Below are positions 13,009-21,436 of a DNA stretch of 64,000 bases, one piece after another; the first letter of the stretch is position 1, and each line of letters starts with the position of its first letter. Origin of the DNA: Bacillota bacterium (GTDB lineage: Bacteria > Bacillota > Clostridia > Oscillospirales > Oscillospiraceae); the NCBI GenBank assembly GCA_023402075.1, contig JAEXCS010000046.1:1-64000 (forward strand), in the 5' to 3' direction. Both the position numbers and the translations under genes were made by a program. The notes under the pieces are model-generated. The model ran no database searches, had not been told where the DNA came from, and saw only the letters and a list, made by a program, of their open reading frames with translations.

Positions 13009-15333
13009 TTACTGAACCTCTACGATCCGGACATAGCCGGAGCGATCCGTATAGATCGTGGAAGAGGTTTTGAAGGCGCGGGCTTCGTCCAGAGAAACCC
13101 ATTTCCCATTAGCCTTGTTGTAGCACAGCACATCGGAGGGCACGGTGTAGCTTCGCCCGCCGATGGTGACGGAAGTGGGACTGCTCCACGCGCTGTTGGC
13201 CACGCTGCCGTATTTGTCCAAAATCAGGAAGGTTTCAAAGGACGTCCCGTTCTTGTTTACTTTCACTCCCACATAGTTGCCGTCCCGAAGATCCTCGTCG
13301 TCCACCACCGTGAAGTTACTGATGGAGAAGGGGCCAAGTGTCTTGCCGTTTCCGCAGTCCACGGCAATGGTATCAGACTCGTGTATTACGGTGGGCTCCC
13401 CTGTAATGGGATCATCCGGCCCTACTTGCGCTTCGCCCATGATATAGCGCACGCGGCCAAACTGATAGTCGCTGCCGGTGACGTTGGAGAGGATGAGCAA
13501 ATCCACCCGTCCGGCCCAGTTGGTGCGGGCATATACCACACCGGAGGAGGGGATGCGGGCGCTGGAAATCTGACGGAGGCTGATGCCTTCCACCCCGGAG
13601 GAGGAGGACTGATAAATCATCACGTTCTCCGAAAGGAGCTTAGAGCCCAGCTTTTTCGCGGTCACGTCCAGATCGCCGAAGACACTGCCCACCATGCGGC
13701 CCAGGCCGATGGTTCCCTTGCGGTCGGAGCTGACGGAAACCACCTGGCCCAGCATGAGCTTCATGCTGCTCTCGGATACCGCAGCGGTTCCGCTGATCTC
13801 TATGCCGGAGAGGAGCTTCACGGTGGCCTTGCTCGGCGTAGAGCCCGTATCCAGAATGCCCAGTGCGTTGCCCGCAGCTCCCGAGGTTCCGGCCGGCACC
13901 GCGCCGGCCACCTGATTGTCCTCTGTGAGGAGCAGGGTGACGGTGTCGCCCAGCCTCAGCTTGGACAGGGTATCCACCGCAGTGGACAGCACCTCGAAAT
14001 CATGGCCCATCAGCCGAATTTTCGTGGGATTGCTCAGGCTGGGTTCGGCGTTTTCATACACGCCGGTGAGGCGGGTATCACACACCCGGATGGTGTTGCC
14101 TGCCGGGTCGTAGATTGCCACGTCATAGGGGCGCATATCTCCCGCCGTGGCGGACGCACCGTTTTTGTAAATGGAATACTGTGTCCCGCCGGCCAGGCCG
14201 CTAAAGCCCTCTGTAGAGCCGCTGGTATAGACCACTACCGCAGCGGTGGATTTGGCGCTGGAGCCCACGAAGATGTATTCCACTGTGCCACTGGCGCCAA
14301 TGTACAGCGTCAGGGACATCCCGGCGCGCAGCCAAGTCTGGCCTTCCGCCCAGGTAGTAGATTCTCCGTTCACCACCATGGCGGTAGTGCTTTGAATAGT
14401 AAAGCTCTCGCCGCCGGAGGTCGTCAGCTTGTTGTCCTTCACAGAGGCAAAGGTGACGGTGCGGCTGGAACCGGCAATCTCCGGAACAAAGGTCATAACC
14501 TTCCCCACCTTGTTCAGGAGGAGCGTCCCCTTCATGCCGTTTAATGCCCCAGTGGAAACCTTCCCCCCCGCGATGGAATAGGAGGTGGAATTACCCAGCC
14601 GCATGGCGGTGTCGCTGCCATCCGGCGCGGTGGCGCTGGAGGTGGTCAGCATCCCTTCCACCGTACTGGCGGCGATGGAAGACCCATAGTCTCCGCCGCC
14701 TTTTGCGTCACTGCGCAGAAGATTTACAAAAAGCCGCGCCGCCGTCGCACGGGTAAGGGCCACGGAAGCTGCGGTGCTCACCCCGTCGGTAAGACCCACG
14801 GTGGACGCTGCGGCCATGTAGCCATCCGGCCAGATACCGCCCATGTCGGCATCGGTATAGCCCAGCAGCCGCATCAGGATGGTGACGGCCTGACCAACGG
14901 TGACTACCCGTTCAGGGTGGAATTTTCCATCCATAAAGCCCTTGATAATGGAATTGTCTGTCTTGTCTTCACCGGTGGCGCCCCGGCTGGCGTCGGACGC
15001 CAGATTAATGTAAGGCGCGGCCCAGTGGGAGGGTTTCACATCCGGAAACACCGTAACGGTACGGTAACGGCTGAGCTGGCTCTCTCCGTCCTTGATGACA
15101 AAGGTGGACATCTTGCAGAACTGGGCGCGGGTCACCTGCCCCTCCGGGCGAAAGGCTCCGCCTGCGTAACCGTCCATGGCACCCAGCAGGCGCAGGCACT
15201 CCGCCGCCACAAGCGTATTGTGGTCGCTGACGTCGTTAAAGCCCTGCGCCGCAGACGCGGCGTTGGCGGGCATCACCAGCAGGGACGCGGACATACACGC
15301 AACCAGCAGCAGGGATAGAATTCGTCTCTTCAT
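13009..15333 (-). CDS. Large secreted protein with three S-layer homology domains
   Basis: A 774-residue surface protein. Residues 1-26 are a signal peptide ending in PANAASA. SLH domains lie at about 30-80, 95-159 and 166-206, with ending motifs such as VTRAQF and LTRATAARLF. The remaining 560 residues are Ser/Thr/Gly/Val-rich, apparently beta-stranded, and match no enzyme I recognise; a structural or scaffold role at the S-layer is the cautious call. Start 15333 follows AAGGAG. The gene begins only 17 bp after the ABC permease stop with no terminator between, so it is the last gene of the MFP-ABC operon. That linkage suggests a functional tie between the transporter and the wall-bound protein. 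Confidence 0.85.
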   Translation of the reverse strand: MKRRILSLLLVACMSASLLVMPANAASAAQGFNDVSDHNTLVAAECLRLLGAMDGYAGGAFRPEGQVTRAQFCKMSTFVIKDGESQLSRYRTVTVFPDVKPSHWAAPYINLASDASRGATGEDKTDNSIIKGFMDGKFHPERVVTVGQAVTILMRLLGYTDADMGGIWPDGYMAAASTVGLTDGVSTAASVALTRATAARLFVNLLRSDAKGGGDYGSSIAASTVEGMLTTSSATAPDGSDTAMRLGNSTSYSIAGGKVSTGALNGMKGTLLLNKVGKVMTFVPEIAGSSRTVTFASVKDNKLTTSGGESFTIQSTTAMVVNGESTTWAEGQTWLRAGMSLTLYIGASGTVEYIFVGSSAKSTAAVVVYTSGSTEGFSGLAGGTQYSIYKNGASATAGDMRPYDVAIYDPAGNTIRVCDTRLTGVYENAEPSLSNPTKIRLMGHDFEVLSTAVDTLSKLRLGDTVTLLLTEDNQVAGAVPAGTSGAAGNALGILDTGSTPSKATVKLLSGIEISGTAAVSESSMKLMLGQVVSVSSDRKGTIGLGRMVGSVFGDLDVTAKKLGSKLLSENVMIYQSSSSGVEGISLRQISSARIPSSGVVYARTNWAGRVDLLILSNVTGSDYQFGRVRYIMGEAQVGPDDPITGEPTVIHESDTIAVDCGNGKTLGPFSISNFTVVDDEDLRDGNYVGVKVNKNGTSFETFLILDKYGSVANSAWSSPTSVTIGGRSYTVPSDVLCYNKANGKWVSLDEARAFKTSSTIYTDRSGYVRIVEVQ

Positions 15334-15350
15334 TCTGTGTTTCTCCTTCT

Positions 15351-16637
15351 TTATTCCGCCCGCAGCGCTTCCACGGGCTGGAGCTTGGAGGCTTTTGCCG
15401 CCGGGTAAATGCCAAACAGAATTCCCAGCGCCACGGACAGGGCAAACGCACCCACAGTGATATTCACCGAGGGCCAAATGTCTATTTGCATCAGCAGTTT
15501 TCCGGCAATGCGGCTCCCCAGCGTGCCAATTAGAATCCCGATGATGCCGCCAATCCCGCAGATCATGGCAGCTTCAATCAGGAATTGGGTGACAATAGAC
15601 TGGCGCTCTGCGCCGATGGCCCGTCGGATGCCGATTTCCCTTGTCCGCTCGGTAACGGTGACCAGCATAATGTTCATAATGCCAATGCCGCCCACCAGCA
15701 GACTGATGGCAGCGATGCCGCCCATCACCAGACTCATCATGGTGGCATAATCATTGCTGCTCTGCTGCCACTGGTTTTCATTCTGTGCCTGATACCAGCC
15801 CTTTTCCATGTTCTGACCCATCAGCCCCGTCAAAAAGCCGATGATGCGAGAAGTGGCCTCCACCGCCAGATCGGCGCTTTTTGCTTTAACAGAGAACTCG
15901 CTCATCTGGGTGCTGGGAGCCAGTGTCCGGCTGACGGTATAGGGGAACACAATCACATTGTCCATAGACCAGCGGCTGTCTGCGTCCTTTTCCTTATAGA
16001 CGCCCACCACGGTGAAGGGCAGCCCGTTGACCTGCATCTCTTTTCCCACTGGGTCCACGTAATTGAAAAAAGTCTGTGCCGCCCGCGCCCCCAGGACGCA
16101 GACCTGCTTATACTCCTGAATGTCCAGCAACGACAGGTCACGGCCTTTTTGCAGCTCGAAATTGTTGCAAATCGAATATTGGTCGCTGCCAAAGTAAAGC
16201 GTGGGGGGCATCTCCGTGTTTTCGCTTGCGCCGCCGCCACTGCCGCCGCTGCTGCTGGACACCGACACGCCGCCGCCCATATATCTCATTCCACCGTCTC
16301 CGCCCATTTTGCTGCTGTTCTTGGTTCCATATACCACAGTAGCGTCAAACTGGCTGTTAGGCGTCACGCCGTCCACACTGTCGTTAAGCTGCAGACAAAA
16401 TTCATATAGATCCTGAAACACATCTTGTCCGTTGTTGTAGCTGGCATAGACGGTGATCTTGTTCGTACCCATGGCCGCCATCATTTCCATGCTCTTTTGG
16501 TTGGATCCATTAATTACCGAAACGATGGTCATGACGGAGGCAATGCCGATGATGATGCCAAGCATCGTCAGCGCGGACCGACCTTTGTTTCCCAAAATGG
16601 ATTTCAGCGCCATTTTCAGCGCCTGCCCGATTTTCAT
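15351..16637 (-). CDS. MacB-type ABC transporter permease
   Basis: A 428-residue membrane protein with the FtsX/MacB topology: one N-terminal helix (about 20-42), a large extracellular domain, then three helices near the C-terminus (about 300-330, 350-380, 392-412). MLGIIIGIASVMTIVSV is typical of the MacB_PCD start, and RREIGIRRAIGA-like ERTREIGIRRAIGA is the coupling motif before the FtsX domain. The extracellular domain carries a Gly/Ser-rich insertion (coded near 16215-16310). The start at 16637 overlaps the ATPase stop in an ATGA junction and follows AGGAGG. Such pumps export peptides, antibiotics or lipoproteins. Confidence 0.88.
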   Translation of the reverse strand: MKIGQALKMALKSILGNKGRSALTMLGIIIGIASVMTIVSVINGSNQKSMEMMAAMGTNKITVYASYNNGQDVFQDLYEFCLQLNDSVDGVTPNSQFDATVVYGTKNSSKMGGDGGMRYMGGGVSVSSSSGGSGGGASENTEMPPTLYFGSDQYSICNNFELQKGRDLSLLDIQEYKQVCVLGARAAQTFFNYVDPVGKEMQVNGLPFTVVGVYKEKDADSRWSMDNVIVFPYTVSRTLAPSTQMSEFSVKAKSADLAVEATSRIIGFLTGLMGQNMEKGWYQAQNENQWQQSSNDYATMMSLVMGGIAAISLLVGGIGIMNIMLVTVTERTREIGIRRAIGAERQSIVTQFLIEAAMICGIGGIIGILIGTLGSRIAGKLLMQIDIWPSVNITVGAFALSVALGILFGIYPAAKASKLQPVEALRAE

Positions 16638-17329
16638 AGCCAATCCACCTCCTGGGGCTGGTCTTCAATCTTCTTTCCGTCCGTCAGGCGCACCACCCGG
16701 CGGGCCGTGGCGGCGATGCCGTTGTCATGGGTGATGAGGATAACGGTGCTGCCGTCCTTATTGAGCTGCTGGAGAAATTTCAGCACCTCGTTTCCCGTGT
16801 GGGAGTCCAGCGCACCGGTGGGCTCGTCGGCCATGATGATGGGCGGCTTGGTGGAAATAGCCCGGGCGATAGCCACGCGCTGCTGCTGTCCACCGGACAT
16901 CTCCGAGGGCTTGTGCTTCGTACGTCCCGCAAGCCCCACCTTCTCTAGGGCCTCCAGCGCCAGCGCCCGGCGCTTTTCTATGCCGATGCCCTGATAAATC
17001 AGGGGCAGCTCCACGTTTTCCAGCACGCTGAGATTCTGCACCAGATTGTACTGCTGAAAAATAAACCCGATCTGCTTGTTGCGGATGTGGCTAAGCTCCT
17101 TGTCGCTCAGTTCCCTCACATTTACCCCATCCAGCAGATAATCTCCTCTGGTGGGAATATCAAGGCAACCCAGCACGTTCATCATGGTGGACTTTCCAGA
17201 GCCGGACTGGCCCACGATGGCCACAAACTCCCCCCGATCAATGTTCAGGGAAACCCCGTCCAGCGCCCGAACCTCACTTTCAAGGCCCTCACCGTAGATT
17301 TTATAAACTTCCTTCAATTCGATCAACAT
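16634..17329 (-). CDS. ABC transporter ATP-binding protein, MacB/LolD type
   Basis: A 231-residue cytosolic ATPase driving the adjacent permease. Walker A is GQSGSGKST, the Q-loop is FIFQQYNL, the signature is MSGGQQQR, and Walker B is IIMADEPTGALD followed by the H-loop in ILITHD. Length and LNVLGCLDIPTRG-type spacing match the MacB/LolD group. The ATG at 17329 is chosen, since it follows GTAAGG and the stop of the MFP gene; an ATG four codons upstream would overlap the previous gene. It is the second gene of the operon. Confidence 0.92.
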   Translation of the reverse strand: MLIELKEVYKIYGEGLESEVRALDGVSLNIDRGEFVAIVGQSGSGKSTMMNVLGCLDIPTRGDYLLDGVNVRELSDKELSHIRNKQIGFIFQQYNLVQNLSVLENVELPLIYQGIGIEKRRALALEALEKVGLAGRTKHKPSEMSGGQQQRVAIARAISTKPPIIMADEPTGALDSHTGNEVLKFLQQLNKDGSTVILITHDNGIAATARRVVRLTDGKKIEDQPQEVDWL

Positions 17330-17334
17330 GGGCC

Positions 17335-19047
17335 TTACCATCCATAGGAGTTTTCCATCTGGGTGGTGGTGAACACAACGGTGCCCTCTTCCACGCCGGA
17401 CTTAATCTCCACATTATAGTTGTCGGAAATGCCGATTTCCACGGGCACCGGATAGTACCCCTCCGGCACACCGTCCACGGGAACCGCCAGCTCCGCGGCG
17501 TTCTCCGGGGCCTTCGATGCCTTGACAAACACCACATACCCCGAGGACCCATCCATAAACTGGGCGTTTTTCACGCTCTGGATGGGCAGCGTCAGGCAGT
17601 TGTCGTTCTGGCTGGCCACCAGCGTATAGGTGACATTGCTTCCGCTCATGAGCGAACCGTCAAGGTTGTCCACGGAAACCACCATGGGATAGGCCGCTAC
17701 ACCGTTTTCAACCTTACTGTTGAGACTGACGGATTCCACCATTCCCATAAATGGGGTTCCCCACTGGTCCAGATCCACCGACATCCCCGCCTTCACATAG
17801 CCGATATTCCGCTCGTCCACCGTGGCGTCGATCAAAATGGTGGTGGTATCTGCAATGGAAATGACCGTGGTATTTGCGGACACCTCCGCTCCGGTGGTAA
17901 GGGCAAGGCCCATCACCGTCCCGTCGATAGGAGCCACAGCGCTGCAATTGTCCAGATTCTCCTGTGCGGTTTCCAGCGTCTTCTTGGAGTCCGTCAAGCT
18001 TTGCTCCAGAGAAAACAGCTCGTTCTCGCTGTTTTCCCCATCAATCTGCACCAGCACCTTTCCGGGGGTCACGTCCAGATAATCCAGAAGGCCGGTGGAA
18101 ACCACAGTGCCGCTGACGGTGGTTTTCAGATCAATCACGCGGTTGTATTCCAGTTTGCCGGATTCATAAGGATACACCTTTTCGCCCCCTGCCGTAAGCA
18201 CGGCGGAGGCAACCATATCCCCGGTCAGCGTGCCGGGATTCTTAATGGAAAATTCCACCTCGAACAGCCGGGCGCCCTCCGGAGAAATTCGATCTACCAT
18301 ATGTACTGCGGAGACGGTGCCGGTGACATTTCCCATCAGCGCGGGAATGGACACATCGGCAGTCTGCCCCACCCGAATGTCGCCCTCATAGGCGTAGCTG
18401 TAATACTGCTGAAGCTTCATGGTGCGGTCGTCCACCAGCGTAGCCACCTTCGTGCCCTTGCTGATATCCTCGCCCACGTTCAACTTCACAATGTCTTTCA
18501 GCTTCCCAGCAAAGGGAGGAGTGAGGTTCAGTCCCGCAATATCTTTCTGCATGGCGTTGAGCTGCTTCTGATAGCCGTCCACGTCCTTTCGGGCCTTCTC
18601 CACAGCGGTGCGGGCCGTTTCGGAATCGATGACAAACAAGGGCGTTCCCGCCGTGACCTGCTGGCCCTCCGTGACGAAGACCTCCTGCACGGTGCCGGAT
18701 GTGGTCAGGGTAATGGTTTTGCTCTCTTTGGCCTTGGTGATGCCGCTGCCCTGCACAGTGGAGGTGATGGAATTGTACATCACCGTGTCCTCTACCACCG
18801 CTGCCTCTGCCTGCTTGCCGCCGCCCAGAATTTTTGACAGCGCAATGATCGCAACCAAGGTCACGCCGCCGATAATCCCCCATCGGATCAGCTTTTTTTT
18901 CTGCTTCGGCGTCAAAGGAGGACGCTTGGGCTTCTCCTTGCCCTCCGAACCCCCACTGGCGGGCAAGCCTTCATTTCCGGCCGCCAAGGCTTCAACCTTC
19001 TCCGGTTCAACCTCCCCGCCCTTAATCGGATCTTTCACTTCTGCCAT
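17335..19047 (-). CDS. HlyD/MacA-type efflux adaptor with two tandem MFP modules
   Basis: A 570-residue membrane fusion protein. A polar, Glu/Lys/Pro-rich cytosolic N-terminus of about 50 residues precedes one transmembrane helix (about 54-73). The extracellular part shows two successive biotinyl-lipoyl-like modules: the first begins TTSGTVQEVFVTEGQQV and the second TTVSGTVVSTGLL, each closed by a second half (TPPFAGKLKDIV and VAPIDGTVMGLAL). A short coiled coil lies in each hairpin. Usual MFPs of Gram-positive MacAB systems are about 350-450 residues, so this one looks duplicated. The ATG at 19047 follows AAAGGA by 7 bp. First gene of the operon, behind an operator-bearing promoter. Confidence 0.85.
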   Translation of the reverse strand: MAEVKDPIKGGEVEPEKVEALAAGNEGLPASGGSEGKEKPKRPPLTPKQKKKLIRWGIIGGVTLVAIIALSKILGGGKQAEAAVVEDTVMYNSITSTVQGSGITKAKESKTITLTTSGTVQEVFVTEGQQVTAGTPLFVIDSETARTAVEKARKDVDGYQKQLNAMQKDIAGLNLTPPFAGKLKDIVKLNVGEDISKGTKVATLVDDRTMKLQQYYSYAYEGDIRVGQTADVSIPALMGNVTGTVSAVHMVDRISPEGARLFEVEFSIKNPGTLTGDMVASAVLTAGGEKVYPYESGKLEYNRVIDLKTTVSGTVVSTGLLDYLDVTPGKVLVQIDGENSENELFSLEQSLTDSKKTLETAQENLDNCSAVAPIDGTVMGLALTTGAEVSANTTVISIADTTTILIDATVDERNIGYVKAGMSVDLDQWGTPFMGMVESVSLNSKVENGVAAYPMVVSVDNLDGSLMSGSNVTYTLVASQNDNCLTLPIQSVKNAQFMDGSSGYVVFVKASKAPENAAELAVPVDGVPEGYYPVPVEIGISDNYNVEIKSGVEEGTVVFTTTQMENSYGW

Positions 19048-19088
19048 TTGCTGTTCCTTTCCCACAGAGCCGCCTGTGACAAAAAATA

Positions 19089-19132
19089 ACTGTATCAATC
19101 AGATTAATACAGTATGACGTGCAAATCAACAA
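19089..19132 (-). promoter_or_regulatory. Promoter with inverted-repeat operator for the MFP-ABC-SLH operon
   Basis: TTGTTG (19127-19132) and TATTAA (19104-19109) are 17 bp apart on the minus strand. ACTGTAT (19089-19095) and ATACAGT (19107-19113) form a perfect 7-bp inverted repeat with an 11-bp spacer that covers the -10 and the start site. This is a plausible repressor site; no regulator gene lies nearby. The remainder of the 280-bp gap shows only the terminator at 19278-19302. Confidence 0.55.
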
Positions 19133-19277
19133 CAAAACAGTTACAGTTCAAGTGCCTGCTTGTTTTCAAGACTGACTTGCCGTCCATAGTTCCATACATT
19201 ATTTATATGACGCAGAGTCGCCCAGAAAAGTTTCCAATAAAACCGTATATTTTAAAATCTCTGCTTTTGCGCAAAAA

Positions 19278-19302
19278 AGCCCCGCCGATAAACGGCGGGG
19301 CT
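19278..19302 (-). terminator. Terminator after the TRAP transporter permease
   Basis: AGCCCCGCCG (19278-19287) pairs with CGGCGGGGCT (19293-19302), followed on the minus strand by a T-run. It ends the TAXI-TRAP operon. Confidence 0.85.
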
Positions 19303-19326
19303 TTTCTGACAGAGACTTAGCGGTAA

Positions 19327-21342
19327 TCAGTCCGCATCGATCTGCTCTTTTTTGGCCGAGAGACGCTGATAGGCCACCAGCGCCGCCATAACCGCAAGAC
19401 CGGCAACATCCGTCAACGTTCCGGGAATCATCATTCCCAAACCGCCAAGGACAAACAGAATGCGGAACAGCCAGTTAATCTTTTTGTACAGGAATCCGCC
19501 AAGACCCGCAGCAATGCCAAACATACCCAGCAAGGATGTGATTACAATAATCACCATGTCGTACCACTGCGCGTCAATTCCCAGCATCACGGGGCTGAAT
19601 GCAAAGATATACGGTACGATAAATGCCGCGATTGCCAGCCTTGTGGCGTTCACGCCCGTTTTCATGGGGTTGCCCTTTGCAATTGCCGCACCGGCATAGG
19701 CCGCCAGAGCCACGGGCGGTGTGATGTCCGCCACGATGCCGAAGTAGAACACAAAGAAGTGGGAAACCATGATGGGGAAGCCCATCTGCACCAGAATTGG
19801 CGCACAGGTGGAAGCCATGATGCAGTAGTTTGCCGTGGTGGGGACGCCCATGCCCAGAATGATACAGGCAATCATGGTCAGGAATAGGGCGATCAGGGGA
19901 ATACCCATGGACGCGGTCAAAATTCCGCCCAGCAGCTTGGATGCAAGACCGGTGACGGTAATGCAGCCTGCAATCATACCCGCCATGGCGCAGGCCACAG
20001 CCACAGTAATCACGTTTTTGCCGCCGTTTTCCAGCGCATCAATGATTTTGGTAAGATTCAGCCGCTCATCCTTATTGATGAAGCCCACCACAATAGCGAT
20101 CAGAATGGCAACCGCAGCGGAGAACTGCATGGTGTAGGTATTGGTGGACACCAGTACCACCAGAATCACCAGCGGCAACAGCAGATACATTTTCTTCATC
20201 AGAATGCCGATTCTGGGCAGCTCGCTCTTGGGGATGCCCTTCAGCCGCAGGCGCTTCGCCTCCAGATGGACGGCAATGTAGATACCGGCGAAATACAAAA
20301 ACGCAGGAAGAATTGCCCGCAGGGCAACTTGCCCATAACTCACGCCAATGTACTCCGACATCAAGAACGCGGCAGCACCCATGATGGGAGGCATAATCTG
20401 TCCGCCGGTAGAGGACGCAGCCTCCACCGCACCGGCAAATTCCGGCTGATAGCCGGTCTTCTTCATCATCGGGATAGTGACCGAGCCGGTGGTAACTGTA
20501 TTGCCCACGGAGGAGCCGGACACCATGCCGCACAGTGCGGAGGAAATGACCGCCACCTTGGCAGGACCGCCTGCGGCAGCGCCGCAGAGGGAGTTTGCAA
20601 CCTGAATAAAGAAGCTGGCAATACCTGTCCGCTCCAAGAACGCACCAAAGATGATAAACACCACTATATATTTGGCGCAAACGTTGATGGGGGTGGACAT
20701 AATGCCGGAGGAGGTATAAAACAGAGTGTAAATCACCCGGCGAATTACCATGAAGCCCGTGGCGTTGGGCGTTTGGAACATATTATAAAAAGTGTAGATC
20801 AGAAGGAGGCTCAACACAACCAAGATGGGCAGGCCGACGCTTCGTCGGCACAGCTCCATCAGAGCCACAATCGCAACCAGACCCAGAACAATCATATACG
20901 GATGGATTCTGGCGGAAAGCTTGATGATCTGCACGGCGTTGGCTGCATAATAGAAAAACGGCACAGAACCGCACAGCATTAAAATCACATCATACCAGGG
21001 CAGGCTGTTGACTTTCACGCTGCCCTTCTTCGCGGGATAGGTCAGATAGCCCATAATGGCAATCAGACCCACAAACACGGTCAGTCGCTTTTCCGGCATG
21101 GCATTGCTGAATAAGGTCACCCAAATGCTGTACACCGAGAACGTCACCATCAGCCAGCGGATTACCTGTTTGGGCATTCCCTCCCAGACCCGGACGTTGG
21201 ATTCACGGTCATACTTTTTCATAACGGCTTCAACATCCGCCGCAGTGCCTACATCCGCATCCTGAGGGATGTTCAAGGCGGAAGTATCCTCTAAAGGACG
21301 CTCCTGATTCTCGTCCCCGGATTTGTCTTTAAATAAACTCAT
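19327..21342 (-). CDS. TRAP transporter permease, fused DctQM type (TAXI family)
   Basis: A 671-residue membrane protein that fuses the small 4-helix and large 12-helix subunits of a tripartite ATP-independent periplasmic transporter. About 17 hydrophobic segments can be counted. The N-terminal 45 residues are acidic and cytosolic. The block SALCGMVSGSSVGNTVTTGS and the later LGMGVPTTANYCIMA are hallmarks of the large subunit; YFGIVADITPPVALAAYAGA is also typical. It uses an ion gradient to import organic acids or amino acids such as glutamate-like compounds; the substrate is unknown. It lies downstream of the TAXI receptor with a stem-loop between them. Confidence 0.92.
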   Translation of the reverse strand: MSLFKDKSGDENQERPLEDTSALNIPQDADVGTAADVEAVMKKYDRESNVRVWEGMPKQVIRWLMVTFSVYSIWVTLFSNAMPEKRLTVFVGLIAIMGYLTYPAKKGSVKVNSLPWYDVILMLCGSVPFFYYAANAVQIIKLSARIHPYMIVLGLVAIVALMELCRRSVGLPILVVLSLLLIYTFYNMFQTPNATGFMVIRRVIYTLFYTSSGIMSTPINVCAKYIVVFIIFGAFLERTGIASFFIQVANSLCGAAAGGPAKVAVISSALCGMVSGSSVGNTVTTGSVTIPMMKKTGYQPEFAGAVEAASSTGGQIMPPIMGAAAFLMSEYIGVSYGQVALRAILPAFLYFAGIYIAVHLEAKRLRLKGIPKSELPRIGILMKKMYLLLPLVILVVLVSTNTYTMQFSAAVAILIAIVVGFINKDERLNLTKIIDALENGGKNVITVAVACAMAGMIAGCITVTGLASKLLGGILTASMGIPLIALFLTMIACIILGMGVPTTANYCIMASTCAPILVQMGFPIMVSHFFVFYFGIVADITPPVALAAYAGAAIAKGNPMKTGVNATRLAIAAFIVPYIFAFSPVMLGIDAQWYDMVIIVITSLLGMFGIAAGLGGFLYKKINWLFRILFVLGGLGMMIPGTLTDVAGLAVMAALVAYQRLSAKKEQIDAD

Positions 21343-21380
21343 ACCTTCTCCTTAACTCATGAGGTAAATACAGAAAGCGA

Positions 21381-21406
21381 CCGCGGCGGGCGGATGCCCG
21401 CCGCGG
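21381..21406 (-). other. Intercistronic stem-loop between TAXI receptor and permease
   Basis: CCGCGGCGGGC pairs with GCCCGCCGCGG around a 4-base loop. No T-run follows on the minus strand. Such hairpins often protect the receptor mRNA and let the binding protein be made in excess over the permease. Confidence 0.65.
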
Positions 21407-21436
21407 CCACTTGCATCTAAATGCTGGTTTCGGTGT

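Noticed and set aside
12991..14544. Long open frame of over 500 codons opposite the SLH protein gene
   Set aside because: It has no family motif, no ribosome-binding site, and lies fully antisense to a gene with signal peptide and SLH domains. It results from the GC-rich codon bias of that gene. The same applies to long antisense frames over thrS (26592-28652), clpE (30722-32812), dnaE (44223-45653) and pcrA (5771-7639).
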